From: Fibrobacter sp.
GTDB lineage: Bacteria > Fibrobacterota > Fibrobacteria > Fibrobacterales > Fibrobacteraceae
Direction of reading: 5' to 3'
NCBI GenBank assembly: GCA_024398955.1
Contig: JAKSIG010000006.1
Location: forward strand, 1 to 64,000
Length of the DNA stretch: 64,000 bases
Positions 34,510-43,513 of this stretch are shown piece by piece (the stretch's first letter is position 1; each line of letters begins with the position of its first letter). The translations under genes and the position numbers were made by a program. The notes beneath the pieces were generated by a model, which saw nothing but the letters and a program-made list of their open reading frames with translations, had not been told where the DNA came from and searched no databases.

Positions 34510-35538
34510 ATGCGTTTTGCTGAACCGATGTTTTTATGGGGATTGCTGACCCTCCCGCTGTTTGCCTTGCTTTTTTTGTATGCCTACCATCGTCGTAAAA
34601 AGCTGGCGGCCCGTTTTGTCTCTCTATCGATGTTGCCGAAACTTTCGACTTCGGTTTCTCCTTGGCGCAGGCTGGCCAAAGTGTTGCTTTTGCTGTTGGC
34701 AATCGCCTTTCTGTTTGTTGCCCTTGCCCGCCCGCAGTGGGGCCGCAAGATGGAACATATTGAACGTCGAGGCCTGGATCTGGTGCTGTTGCAGGATATT
34801 TCTCTATCCATGCTGGCCGAAGACATCAAGCCTAACCGTCTAACCCGTAGCCGTCACGAAATTTCTGCCTTCCTTGAAGGACTTTCCGGAGACCGTGTTG
34901 GCCTTGTGGCCTTCTCTGGCGAAGCTCAGGTCATGGTCCCTCTTACACTGGATTATGGAACCGTCCAGATGATGCTTCGCGAATTGACTCCCGGCTGGCT
35001 TATGCCAGGTACGAATCTTGAAAATGCAATTCGAAAGGGTATGGACCTGTACAGGAATTCCGGTTCTGCTGGGCAGTATTCCGTTATGATTCTTATGAGC
35101 GATGGCGAAGAACTTGAGGCTGCTGCGGTCAATGCTGCAAAGGAAGCTGCCGAAATGGGAATTCGCATCTATACCATCGGTATCGGCTCTCGAGAAGGTG
35201 TGCCTATTCCTGTACCGGGTCGTAATGGTGAGGTTGCCTACAAGAAGGACGTGCAGGGGAATATCGTTACCACGCGTCTCGAAGACGGAACCCTTCAGGA
35301 AATTGCAAGCGTTACCGGAGGACTGTACTTCTATGCAAGTCCTGGTGAATTTCAGCTGCAGAAAGTGCTGACCGAAATCGCCTCGCTAGAGAAGAAGGAA
35401 CAGGCTAGCGACCGCATGGAAAACTATCAGGATCGCTATCAGATTTTCCTTGGACTGGCTGCATTGCTGTTCCTTATAGAGGCCTTGGTCTCTGAAAGGG
35501 GCGGACGTAAAAAAATGCAAATAGGCCGCTTTAACTGA
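34510..35538 (+). CDS. batB: BatB-like von Willebrand factor A membrane protein
   Basis: 342 residues, 12 bp after batA. The layout is the same: N-terminal helices (PMFLWGLLTLPLFALLFLYAY and LAKVLLLLLAIAFLFVALA), VWA domain with LQDISLSMLAEDIKPNRL (MIDAS DxSxS), LVAFSGEAQVMVPLT, LMSDGEE, and a C-terminal anchor. BatA/BatB are paralogues that act together at the inner membrane. No MoxR-type ATPase or batC/D/E gene is in the window. Confidence 0.9.
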   Translation: MRFAEPMFLWGLLTLPLFALLFLYAYHRRKKLAARFVSLSMLPKLSTSVSPWRRLAKVLLLLLAIAFLFVALARPQWGRKMEHIERRGLDLVLLQDISLSMLAEDIKPNRLTRSRHEISAFLEGLSGDRVGLVAFSGEAQVMVPLTLDYGTVQMMLRELTPGWLMPGTNLENAIRKGMDLYRNSGSAGQYSVMILMSDGEELEAAAVNAAKEAAEMGIRIYTIGIGSREGVPIPVPGRNGEVAYKKDVQGNIVTTRLEDGTLQEIASVTGGLYFYASPGEFQLQKVLTEIASLEKKEQASDRMENYQDRYQIFLGLAALLFLIEALVSERGGRKKMQIGRFN

Positions 35539-35717
35539 GTTTTTAAGTTATATTTCGGTCGGTGTTTGAAAAAAAGGGAGTTTTTTTACCGAAATTCCCC
35601 TCAAGAGGACTGTTTGGCAATTTTTGTACAGCCGAATTTACACAATCCCCCCTCAAATTTGGGGCTTAAAAAAGTAAATTATGGTGGCAAAAGTGTAGAA
35701 TAACAAACGGAGTCCTT

Positions 35718-36401
35718 ATGCTAGACCTTTTAGCTGTCCAGTCAGGCACAGCCAACGCCTCTCTCATTACACTGGCCTATACTCTTATCTTGGCCTTTAT
35801 TCTTTCTTCCGTTATTGCCTGGACCTACGAAAAGACCTTCCTGGGTCTGTCCTATTCCCGTAATTTCGTGCAGGGCATTGTCCTTAGCTCTGTGGTGGCT
35901 GCCATGGTGATGTCTGCTATCGGCGATAACGTGGGTCGCGGTCTTGGCATGATGGGTGCGCTTTCTGTGGTTCGATTCCGTACCAGCTTTAAGGATCCCC
36001 GCGATATCATGTTTATCTTCGCCTCTCTTGGCGCCGGTATCGGTTGTGGTGTTTATGCCTGGGGTGCTGCAGCCGGTGGTACTGTGGCATTCTGCTTTGT
36101 AGCCTTCCTCCTTTCTCGTACTGGTCTTGGCACCCGTCATTTCTTTGACGGCATGCTCCGTTTTGCCATGCCCAATGAGTCTGCCCCCCGTCAGGCTATC
36201 GAAGAAATCATGCGTAAGGATCTCAAGACTTACGTACTCATTACCATGCGTGAAGTTGACGGTGGCGCCCGTGTGGATTGCGCTTACCAGGTTCGTCTCC
36301 GCGCCACCAAGCCTGCTGCCGATATCCTTAAGGAACTTTCTGCGGTAGAAGGTATTTCTGACATCAGCTTTATGATGCAAGACGCCACCACGGAAATGTA
36401 A
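35718..36401 (+). CDS. DUF4956 membrane protein, first gene of the VTC operon
   Basis: 227 residues. Three or four N-terminal membrane helices (about 15-35, 48-66, 95-113) precede a cytoplasmic beta/alpha domain (about 150-225). The motif SVVRFRTSFKDPRD between helices is a hallmark of DUF4956. From memory, DUF4956 genes often neighbour VTC-domain and CotH genes in bacteria, and here VTC is three genes downstream. A membrane channel or anchor for the VTC enzyme is an attractive but untested role. GGAGTCC precedes the ATG. Confidence 0.85.
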   Translation: MLDLLAVQSGTANASLITLAYTLILAFILSSVIAWTYEKTFLGLSYSRNFVQGIVLSSVVAAMVMSAIGDNVGRGLGMMGALSVVRFRTSFKDPRDIMFIFASLGAGIGCGVYAWGAAAGGTVAFCFVAFLLSRTGLGTRHFFDGMLRFAMPNESAPRQAIEEIMRKDLKTYVLITMREVDGGARVDCAYQVRLRATKPAADILKELSAVEGISDISFMMQDATTEM

Positions 36402-36411
36402 GGGGTAAAAG

Positions 36412-37476
36412 ATGTCTAAGATTGAAGAAATTCTCGATAGTTTCTGGAATACCCACAAGACCAATCCTGGTGTAGCCCATGTGTACAAGTACAAGCTGCT
36501 CTACGCCTGGTGCCTTAGCATTGTCGTTGTCATAGTCCTGGGAATGATTTACCAGGGCAAGGCCACCATGTTCCAGGGCATTGCCGAAGCAACAGAGACT
36601 ACCATTAGTCTTCCTAGCGCAACAGAGGTCGTTAAGGTTCATGTTATGTCTGGTCAGGCAATTGAAGCTGGCGACACGATCGTTGAACTGAATCGCCCAG
36701 ACCTGACTCTTCGCATTACAGAACTGACTCGCGAACTGGACGCTCTGGAAGGTCGCAGCAATCTTTCGTCTGCTGAAATCGACCAGAAGGTGGCCGAAGT
36801 CAAGGCTACGCTCGCTACCCGCAGCATGACCCTCAAGGCAGAAATCCGTAACCTTGAAACGGAGTATAAGCGCAATAAGGAAATCGCAGCCAGACTCAAG
36901 AGTCTCAAGAACTCTGGCGGAGATGATGATGGCAATGACGCCATGGCCATGCAGATCAAGAGTCTGAAGAATGAACTGGCCGTGGCACAGGCAAATGCTA
37001 ATGAACAGATTAAGCTGCTCAAGAGCAGCGGCCGCCTCCAGAAGACTTCTGGCAAGACCGAAGCCGAAAACCTGCGCAAGGAACTGGCTGAACTGCAGAA
37101 GGAACAGGAAGAACTGATTCAGATTGCCAAGGAAAGCTGGGTCGTGGGCTCTGTAAATGCCCGCGATGGCGAAAAGCTCTCTAGCTTTACACCCATCGTT
37201 ACCTTGACCCACAAGTCTCCGACCTTGATTCGCGGTTACATTCACGAACGTATGTACCAGCGCATGGATATTGGCGAAACCGTAAAGATTCATACTTTGG
37301 GTGGAACAGGCAAGGCTGTTGAAGGAAAGGTCGTTGGCCTGTCTAGCCGCATTGTGGAATTCCCCACTCGTATGTGGAAGATGCCCGAAATGCCCATTCA
37401 CGGACGTGAAGTGACCATTACCATTCCCGCTGAAAATCATTTCCTTCTTGGCGAAATGGTGACCATTTCCGAATAA
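36412..37476 (+). CDS. HlyD-like membrane fusion protein
   Basis: 354 residues. A cytoplasmic start, one membrane helix (YAWCLSIVVVIVLGMIY, about 31-47), then a biotinyl-lipoyl-like half (TISLPSATEVVKVHVMSGQAIEAGDTIVEL), a long coiled coil (about 105-240), and a beta-barrel end (SPTLIRGYIHERMYQRMDIG). This is the periplasmic adaptor of tripartite export systems. It is 10 bp after the DUF4956 gene and upstream of a TolC-like partner. No ABC or RND pump gene is in the operon, which is unusual for an adaptor. Confidence 0.85.
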   Translation: MSKIEEILDSFWNTHKTNPGVAHVYKYKLLYAWCLSIVVVIVLGMIYQGKATMFQGIAEATETTISLPSATEVVKVHVMSGQAIEAGDTIVELNRPDLTLRITELTRELDALEGRSNLSSAEIDQKVAEVKATLATRSMTLKAEIRNLETEYKRNKEIAARLKSLKNSGGDDDGNDAMAMQIKSLKNELAVAQANANEQIKLLKSSGRLQKTSGKTEAENLRKELAELQKEQEELIQIAKESWVVGSVNARDGEKLSSFTPIVTLTHKSPTLIRGYIHERMYQRMDIGETVKIHTLGGTGKAVEGKVVGLSSRIVEFPTRMWKMPEMPIHGREVTITIPAENHFLLGEMVTISE

Positions 37477-37542
37477 GTTTTGAACTGAAGTCCTGTTCCA
37501 GAAATTCTTGATAAAATCCGGTATTTGAATTAGGTTTTTATA

Positions 37543-38943
37543 ATGAAAAAGTTTGGTTTAATATCTCTAGCCCTTGCCGCCTCTGTTTTTGCGGGTCCTC
37601 TTACCTGGGAGCAGTTGGTAAAGTCTGCTGATAATGACCCTCGTTACCAGTCTGCGCAAAAACGCGCCCAAATGACTAGCGGCGGTCATAATACCAAACT
37701 GTGGGATAAACTTGAGCTGCGCTATAAGCTGGATGGTTTTAGCTTTGCCCAGCACGATTTTGAACTTCGCTTTACGCCCAAGGCCTTTGGTGAAGGTGCT
37801 GCGGACCAGGCTCACTGGGATGCTCAGGTGCAGTACCAGAACGCCCGTCTTGCTGAAGACCGTGCCGTTCTTTTATACGATCGTTACGAAAGGGCAATCC
37901 ACTATCTGATGCGTCAGCGTCTGAATAAGCTGAACAAGGAACTGTACCAGGTGAACGCCGACCGTATCGAGGTTATGCACCTGAAATCCGGTTCTGCCAG
38001 CTTTAATCCCCAGGATTTGATGACCGCCCTAGAAAAGGAAGCAAGCCTTAGGGCAGAACTTATTAGCGACAGTACATCTCTCTTGAATGCAGAGGCTAAG
38101 CTTCGTCTGTGGGTTCCCGACTTCGACGGTGTCGAGCTGGATACTGCATGGCTTCCGACAATGGATGATGTTGCCAAGGAAATTGAAAACGGCGTTACCG
38201 TAGACGAATCCTTCCCGCAGATTGCAAAGGCTCTGGGCAAGAAGAATTCTGAAACCTCCAAGGCCAAGCAGGACGTGGCGTCTGGTCGTGACTACATTTC
38301 TCACGTAGGTATCGGCTATTCCCTGAAGATTGAATCCCTGATGGAAAAGTACAAGGACCTGGATTATGGCGATGTAACAGGGTCCTATAAGGATTACGAA
38401 GAAGATTGGATTAAGTCGGGTGGCTGCTCCACTTTTAGTGATGATGGCAGTACCTGCTATAAGTACGATAACTCCCACGTGTTTAACGTGCTTGTGCCGG
38501 ATTACGACAACCGTAAGACCGCCGACAAGTTCTTTTTGAATGTGGGTATTCGTCTGCCCTTCTTTGATAGCAACAAGGACAGCGAACTGCGCTACCAGGT
38601 GGCAGAGCTGGATGCCGAGGGCGACTACATGGATGCGGTTCGTTCTGTAAATCAGAAGGTCGCCAAATTGGTAGAGGAAATTAACGCCCTGATCGCGCAG
38701 TGGAAGGTTCAGAAGGAATTTGTGGAACAGGTGAATGCGGGGTCCATTTTTGAACAGTTCGCCAAGAATGCGGGCTCCGACCCGTTGCTGCTTTTGCGTG
38801 CCCGTGAAAGCGGAATCGAAAGCGACATGCGTGCCATTAAGCTGGAAACCGAAGTCTTGAACCGTTATCTGGAACTGCTGCAGTATGCAGGAGTCCTTTC
38901 TCAGGAAGGCGTCCAGAATCATTTGCAGAAGGGCCTGAAGTAA
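37543..38943 (+). CDS. TolC-like outer-membrane protein
   Basis: 466 residues with a signal peptide (LISLALAASVFAG). The mature protein is mostly long helices with heptad character (YQNARLAEDRAVLLYDRYER; NQKVAKLVEEINALIAQWK) and short beta segments (FELRFTPK; HVGIGYSLKI; FFLNVGIRLPFF), the pattern of TolC-type outer-membrane channels. It is diverged and has an unusual Cys-containing loop (about 290-310). It follows the adaptor and ends one base before the VTC gene, so the two are tightly coupled. Confidence 0.78.
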   Translation: MKKFGLISLALAASVFAGPLTWEQLVKSADNDPRYQSAQKRAQMTSGGHNTKLWDKLELRYKLDGFSFAQHDFELRFTPKAFGEGAADQAHWDAQVQYQNARLAEDRAVLLYDRYERAIHYLMRQRLNKLNKELYQVNADRIEVMHLKSGSASFNPQDLMTALEKEASLRAELISDSTSLLNAEAKLRLWVPDFDGVELDTAWLPTMDDVAKEIENGVTVDESFPQIAKALGKKNSETSKAKQDVASGRDYISHVGIGYSLKIESLMEKYKDLDYGDVTGSYKDYEEDWIKSGGCSTFSDDGSTCYKYDNSHVFNVLVPDYDNRKTADKFFLNVGIRLPFFDSNKDSELRYQVAELDAEGDYMDAVRSVNQKVAKLVEEINALIAQWKVQKEFVEQVNAGSIFEQFAKNAGSDPLLLLRARESGIESDMRAIKLETEVLNRYLELLQYAGVLSQEGVQNHLQKGLK

Positions 38944-38944
38944 T

Positions 38945-39775
38945 ATGGCAGAAGCCCGCGGATTTAGTCTTCTCGAACGCTTCGAACTGAAGTACCATAT
39001 TCCGGTGGAATGGGCCGATAAGATCGGCGCCTTTATTGCGCCCTATTGCGAAGAAGACTACTACTCCAAAATCACACCTGGCGGTTTCTACTGGATCACG
39101 AACCTTTATCTGGATACTCCTAGCTGGACTTTCCTGGGCTGGAAAAAGAAGCAGCTGCTGGATCGTTTCAACATGCGCATCCGTACATACGGAGAACACC
39201 CTGCTCAGGATGGTACTTTTCACTTTGAAGTCAAGCGAAAAATCAAGAGCATCTGCTATAAGAGTCGTGCAACCATCAAGGGCATCAATCCGGGTGAAGT
39301 GTGGCACATGAAGCCAGACGAATGGCCCTGCAAGACAGATAAGGACCGCAAGTACCTTAGCGATTTTTTGTACAAGACAGAACTGCATGGGGCTCATCCC
39401 CGTCTTTTGACTCAGTATAAGCGCAGGGCCTGGTTTGGGCTTCGCGAAGAGTATTCCCGCGTAACCATCGATACTGGCATGCGGTTCCGCGAAGAAAATG
39501 GATTTGACTACACCGTAGACCCTCACTATATGCAGTCTACGGGTATCCCCAGGTTCTTTTTGCCGGGTTGCGATGCTGTTCTTGAATTGAAGTGCCCTTG
39601 TGCACAGGTCCCTTACTGGATGATTGACTTGATTCGTTTTCTGAATCTAAAACAGGGTGGTTTTTCGAAGTTTGGCAATGCTGCCGCCGAATGGCAGCGA
39701 CTTTATGAAAATCCTCGTCGTTTCAAGACCCCGTATTGGACAAAGCTGGGGCAGACCCTTGAAGAAAATTTGTAA
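38945..39775 (+). CDS. VTC-domain protein (polyphosphate-polymerase fold)
   Basis: 276 residues, no membrane segment. VTC/TTM tunnel motifs run in order: RFELKYHIP near the start, TNLYLDTPSW, RFNMRIRTYGE, FHFEVKRKIK, YKSRATI, TQYKRRAWFG, RVTIDTGMRF, and AVLELKCP near the end. The conserved Lys, Arg and Glu residues would bind phosphate chains and metal. In yeast this domain makes polyphosphate from ATP; the bacterial product is unknown. It is encoded between a TolC-like gene and an LTD lipoprotein, with DUF4956 upstream, so an envelope-directed product seems plausible. Confidence 0.88.
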   Translation: MAEARGFSLLERFELKYHIPVEWADKIGAFIAPYCEEDYYSKITPGGFYWITNLYLDTPSWTFLGWKKKQLLDRFNMRIRTYGEHPAQDGTFHFEVKRKIKSICYKSRATIKGINPGEVWHMKPDEWPCKTDKDRKYLSDFLYKTELHGAHPRLLTQYKRRAWFGLREEYSRVTIDTGMRFREENGFDYTVDPHYMQSTGIPRFFLPGCDAVLELKCPCAQVPYWMIDLIRFLNLKQGGFSKFGNAAAEWQRLYENPRRFKTPYWTKLGQTLEENL

Positions 39776-39801
39776 TATAGGCTAAATGGCTTTTAAAAAG
39801 G

Positions 39802-41481
39802 ATGTCTCTTATGGATATCAAAAAAATCGCTTTGACAGGTTCCTGCGCAGTTGCTCTTGCAATGCTTGGCGCCTGTTCCGATGATTCTAGTTCCGGTTCC
39901 GATCCGGTGATTGAAAATGCTAGCTCCTCTAGCGTAACCATGATTACGTCTGTGGATTCTCAGGGCAATGAGGTCCAGGTTCCTGCATCCTCTGCAAGCG
40001 CTCCTACAAAGATTTCTTCCTCTTCTGTAGAGGCAGGTGTTACCTACCTGAACATTACCGAAATCATGTACAACGCTCCCGAAAATTCGGAGTTGGAATG
40101 GGTGGAACTGACCATTACCGATGGCCCGGGACTTTCTGACATGATGATGTATCAGTTGCGTCTTGATGGCGCCATTAGCTATGCATTCCCTGCGGAACCT
40201 TTAACCCCGGGTGAATACATTGTGGTTACAAACAATGTGGAATTGTTCAAGCAGACCTATAAGGATTTTGCAGGTCGCGTTTTTGGCCCCTGGGATAAGG
40301 ATGAAACGGGCTCTGTGGCAAAGCTTTCTAACGAGGGCGATGTCATTGATGTTAAGCTTACCGGTAAGGGCGACGTGAGCTGCTCCTACAGCAAGGAACC
40401 TCCTTGGCCGAGCCTTGCCAATGGTAAGGGCCGTTCTCTTGTGTTTAAGGGCGGCAACGCGGCTCAGTCTTCTTCTTGGGGTGCAAGCAAGCTCCTGTTG
40501 GGCAATCCTGGTGTAGGCCCCGACGAATGGCTTGAAGTATCTCATGTCCGCATTAACGAAATCATGCCTACCTCTGCTCAGGGGGATGCATGGGTTGAAC
40601 TGTACAATGCCGGTTCCGAACCTGTGGATGTTGCGGGTTGGACTTTTGAATCCAAGGTACGCAACGAAAAGATGACAATTAAGGCTGGCGTCGTTCCTGC
40701 ACAGGGATACCTGGTTCTGGATGGAGCCAAGGACTTTAGCGAAGAACTGGTGGTTAGCCCCATTGGCGGTTCCTACTACCTTTATGGTCTTGTGGAAGGC
40801 GATGAATCTAGCCTGCTGCTCCCGTCTAGCGGTCTTTCCAGTGGTATTGTGGACTTGAGCGATGGATCCATTGCCCAGGGTGCCCTTAAGGAAGCTACTC
40901 CGGGTGCTGCAAACACCGCTCTCTATGTGGGTGCCGTTGTTATTAACGAAATCAACTACCACCCCAATGAAGATGATCCCAACCAGCTGGAATTCCTTGA
41001 ACTGAAGAACCTTTCGGCTGTAGACGTTAGCTTGTATGGAACCGTCAATGGAAAGTCCAAGGGCTGGAAGATCGAAGGTATCAACAAGGAATTTGCGACG
41101 GGCGATGTAATCCCTGCAAATGGCCTGATGGTTCTTTTCCCGGATTCTGTGAAGAATGCTATTGGCGAAACAGGTGTTCGCGTTCGCTATTCCATTCCCG
41201 ATGCGGTTCCGGTTCGGTTCTATTCCGGTAAGCTTTCTAACCGCGGCGAAACAATTGCTGTGAAGGCTCCCTATACTTACACAACTGGCACAAGTTCTGC
41301 TGACATTCAGTGGTATTTTGACTGGTCCGACGCTACTCTCTATAGCGACAGCTGGAGTGGAGCAGGTGTAGATTATAAGAAGGCTGATGGTTATGGAGCT
41401 AGCCTGCAGCGTGTGGACATCACCACTATGGGTTACGAAGCTTCTGCATGGACCGTTGGCGATCCGACTCCTGGAAAGTAA
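39802..41481 (+). CDS. Lipoprotein with three lamin-tail domains
   Basis: 559 residues. A lipoprotein signal ends MLGAC (Cys22), followed by a Ser-rich linker. Three lamin-tail (LTD) domains follow: about 79-200 (NITEIMYNAPENSELEWVEL), about 246-355 (VRINEIMPTSA with WVELYNAGSEPVDVAGW), and about 375-510 (VVINEINYHPNED with LEFLELKNLS). LTD domains bind surfaces or polymers and often accompany CotH kinases; there is no kinase core here. It ends the operon and is followed by a strong terminator. It is a candidate surface-exposed receptor for the product of the upstream genes. Confidence 0.85.
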   Translation: MSLMDIKKIALTGSCAVALAMLGACSDDSSSGSDPVIENASSSSVTMITSVDSQGNEVQVPASSASAPTKISSSSVEAGVTYLNITEIMYNAPENSELEWVELTITDGPGLSDMMMYQLRLDGAISYAFPAEPLTPGEYIVVTNNVELFKQTYKDFAGRVFGPWDKDETGSVAKLSNEGDVIDVKLTGKGDVSCSYSKEPPWPSLANGKGRSLVFKGGNAAQSSSWGASKLLLGNPGVGPDEWLEVSHVRINEIMPTSAQGDAWVELYNAGSEPVDVAGWTFESKVRNEKMTIKAGVVPAQGYLVLDGAKDFSEELVVSPIGGSYYLYGLVEGDESSLLLPSSGLSSGIVDLSDGSIAQGALKEATPGAANTALYVGAVVINEINYHPNEDDPNQLEFLELKNLSAVDVSLYGTVNGKSKGWKIEGINKEFATGDVIPANGLMVLFPDSVKNAIGETGVRVRYSIPDAVPVRFYSGKLSNRGETIAVKAPYTYTTGTSSADIQWYFDWSDATLYSDSWSGAGVDYKKADGYGASLQRVDITTMGYEASAWTVGDPTPGK

Positions 41482-41506
41482 AGGATACAAATAAAATTTG
41501 AAGTGG

Positions 41507-41537
41507 AAAACTCCGGCCAAAAACCGGAGTTTTTTTT
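41507..41537 (+). terminator. Terminator of the DUF4956-VTC-LTD operon
   Basis: AAAACTCCGG / CCGGAGTTTT with a 7-base loop, then eight T in all. It marks the end of the five-gene unit. Confidence 0.93.
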
Positions 41538-41544
41538 GCAGATT

Positions 41545-41572
41545 TTGTGGAGTAAGAATTATGTAATATAAT
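41545..41572 (+). promoter_or_regulatory. Promoter candidate for the second export operon
   Basis: TTGTGG, 16 bp, then a perfect TATAAT, 70 bp before the TolC-family start. Confidence 0.6.
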
Positions 41573-41641
41573 CGTATAAATCGTAAGTTTTGCTTACCAT
41601 CTCGTTTTCTGGGAGGGGAGTTTGTTATTTTTTTAGGTGGT

Positions 41642-43483
41642 ATGAATAAAAGCTTGTTTTTTGCATTGACGTCTTGTGCTGTTGCCTTTGCGACGCCCAT
41701 TTCCTTGGCAGATGCAATTGCCATGGCAAAATCCAGTAATTCTCAGATTAAGGCTGAAAAAGCCAAGGTGGAAATGGCTGAAAGTGGCCAGACCGAGGCC
41801 CGTTCCCGTTTTCTGCCCCAGTTGTCCTTGACTGCAAGCGTAACAAAGATTAACGACCCCATTACGATAGACCTGAGTTCCCTGCAGGGCCCCTTGAGCG
41901 ACATTGCGGGGACTGCAGCCTATTCCAAGGCTTACCTGTCTACATACAGCGCGGCTTACGAAAAGGCCTATGGTGAGGCGTATGCCGGTGCTGTCCAGCA
42001 GATGGTTGCTGCAGGCATGCCCCAGGCCATGGCCGAAGAGCAGGCCAAGGCTGCCGTAGATGCAAAGACGGGGGACATCTGGGGGGCTGTGGTTACCAGT
42101 AAGGATGCCAACAGCGCTGCAGTGCAACAGGCTGAAAAGTATCAGAAGGCCACTTCGGATCAAATCAAGAATTCCGATGATTTTAGCATGAAGGTTCAGG
42201 ACGATGTCTTCTTTAATGCCCGCCTTACTGCCATCTGGCCCTTGTTTACCGGTTTTAAGCGTACTGCCGCCTACGATGCCGCCAAGGAAAACGTGACCGC
42301 CAAGAAGGCCGCCTTCGATATGGCCCAGAACGCCATCCTGATGGATGTGGCGACAAAGTACTTCACCTTGCGCCTGGCAGAAGAATTGACGGTCATGCGA
42401 GAGGATACAAAAAGGAATCTGGAAGAACATCTGGAACGATCCAAGAAGTTGGAAGAAGGAGGCCAGATTAGCAAGGCTGAACGCCTTCGTGCAGAAGTTG
42501 CCCTGGCCGAAGCCCAGAACGCCCTGGAAGATTCCTATCGAGATCAGTCTCTTGCACGAATGGCTCTTGCAAGTTTACTGCACACGGATACTAGCCTTAC
42601 CGCCACTACGCCTGTGATGGCTCCCGAGAATATTCACTCCATGGAGGAATTCAAGCAGCTGGCTTTAGATAAACACCCGGGGCTGCGCCAGTTGCGCACC
42701 GAGCGTAAGCGTAGTCAGGATGCCGTAAGCGCTGCTCGTGGCGATTACTACCCGCTGGTCGCTCTTTTCGCCTATAAGGAACTTTACACGAAGGATCTTA
42801 CCATTTTGGAACCGGAATGGGCTGTGGGTGCAAAGCTTCAGTGGGATTTGTTCAAGGGTGGCGAGACTCGCTCCAAGGTTGCTAACGCAAAGGCTTTGGA
42901 CCGCTCCCTCGGTAGCATGGAAGAGCAGACCATGGATAACATCAAGCTCTTGGTAGAAAAGCGCTGGCGTGAAATGGAACATGCCAAGAGCCGTCTCGAA
43001 AGTTTGAAGAAGACCCGTGAACTTGCTGAAGAAGCCCATCGCAGTCAGACTCTCGCCTATGAGGCGGGACTTGCTACAGGTCTCGATGTTGTCGATGCGG
43101 AACTTTCTCTTTCCCGTTTGCAGGTGGCCGACTTGAAGGCTCATTACGATGCGGTTGTGGCCTGGCTCGGCTTGCTGGAAGCTAGCGGCGAAGTGGCCAA
43201 TGCCGGTGAAATGATGAAGGACGTAAAGCCGGTGGAACAATCTGCCGCTCCGGTGGCAGAAACTCCCGCTCCGAATGCGGAAACTGCAGAGACTGCATCA
43301 CCGGTTCTGCCTCCTATGGCGATGCCAGCCGAGGGTGCTGCTGAAAACACCGTTGCAGAACCTGTTCCGCCTGCAGCCCCTGCAGAAAGCGTGACCGTTC
43401 CTGCTGCTGAAAACGCCCCTGCCGTAGAACCGCTCGCTGCTCCGACAGAAGTTCCTGCAGCAGCTCCCACACAGGCTCAGTAA
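41642..43483 (+). CDS. TolC-family outer-membrane efflux protein
   Basis: 613 residues. The signal peptide (LFFALTSCAVAFA) is followed by duplicated outer-membrane-efflux halves: ISLADAIAMAKSSNSQIKA at the start, LTAIWPLFTGFKR and LQWDLFKGGETRSKVANAK as beta segments, with long helices between. An Ala/Gln-rich stretch of about 110 residues (70-180) lies early in the first half. The last 85 or so residues are Pro/Ala/Glu-rich and probably disordered, an unusual tail for TolC. It heads an export operon with an adaptor and two permeases. Confidence 0.9.
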   Translation: MNKSLFFALTSCAVAFATPISLADAIAMAKSSNSQIKAEKAKVEMAESGQTEARSRFLPQLSLTASVTKINDPITIDLSSLQGPLSDIAGTAAYSKAYLSTYSAAYEKAYGEAYAGAVQQMVAAGMPQAMAEEQAKAAVDAKTGDIWGAVVTSKDANSAAVQQAEKYQKATSDQIKNSDDFSMKVQDDVFFNARLTAIWPLFTGFKRTAAYDAAKENVTAKKAAFDMAQNAILMDVATKYFTLRLAEELTVMREDTKRNLEEHLERSKKLEEGGQISKAERLRAEVALAEAQNALEDSYRDQSLARMALASLLHTDTSLTATTPVMAPENIHSMEEFKQLALDKHPGLRQLRTERKRSQDAVSAARGDYYPLVALFAYKELYTKDLTILEPEWAVGAKLQWDLFKGGETRSKVANAKALDRSLGSMEEQTMDNIKLLVEKRWREMEHAKSRLESLKKTRELAEEAHRSQTLAYEAGLATGLDVVDAELSLSRLQVADLKAHYDAVVAWLGLLEASGEVANAGEMMKDVKPVEQSAAPVAETPAPNAETAETASPVLPPMAMPAEGAAENTVAEPVPPAAPAESVTVPAAENAPAVEPLAAPTEVPAAAPTQAQ

Positions 43484-43513
43484 GATAAAGTTTTAAGAAT
43501 TGGAGAATTAGAA

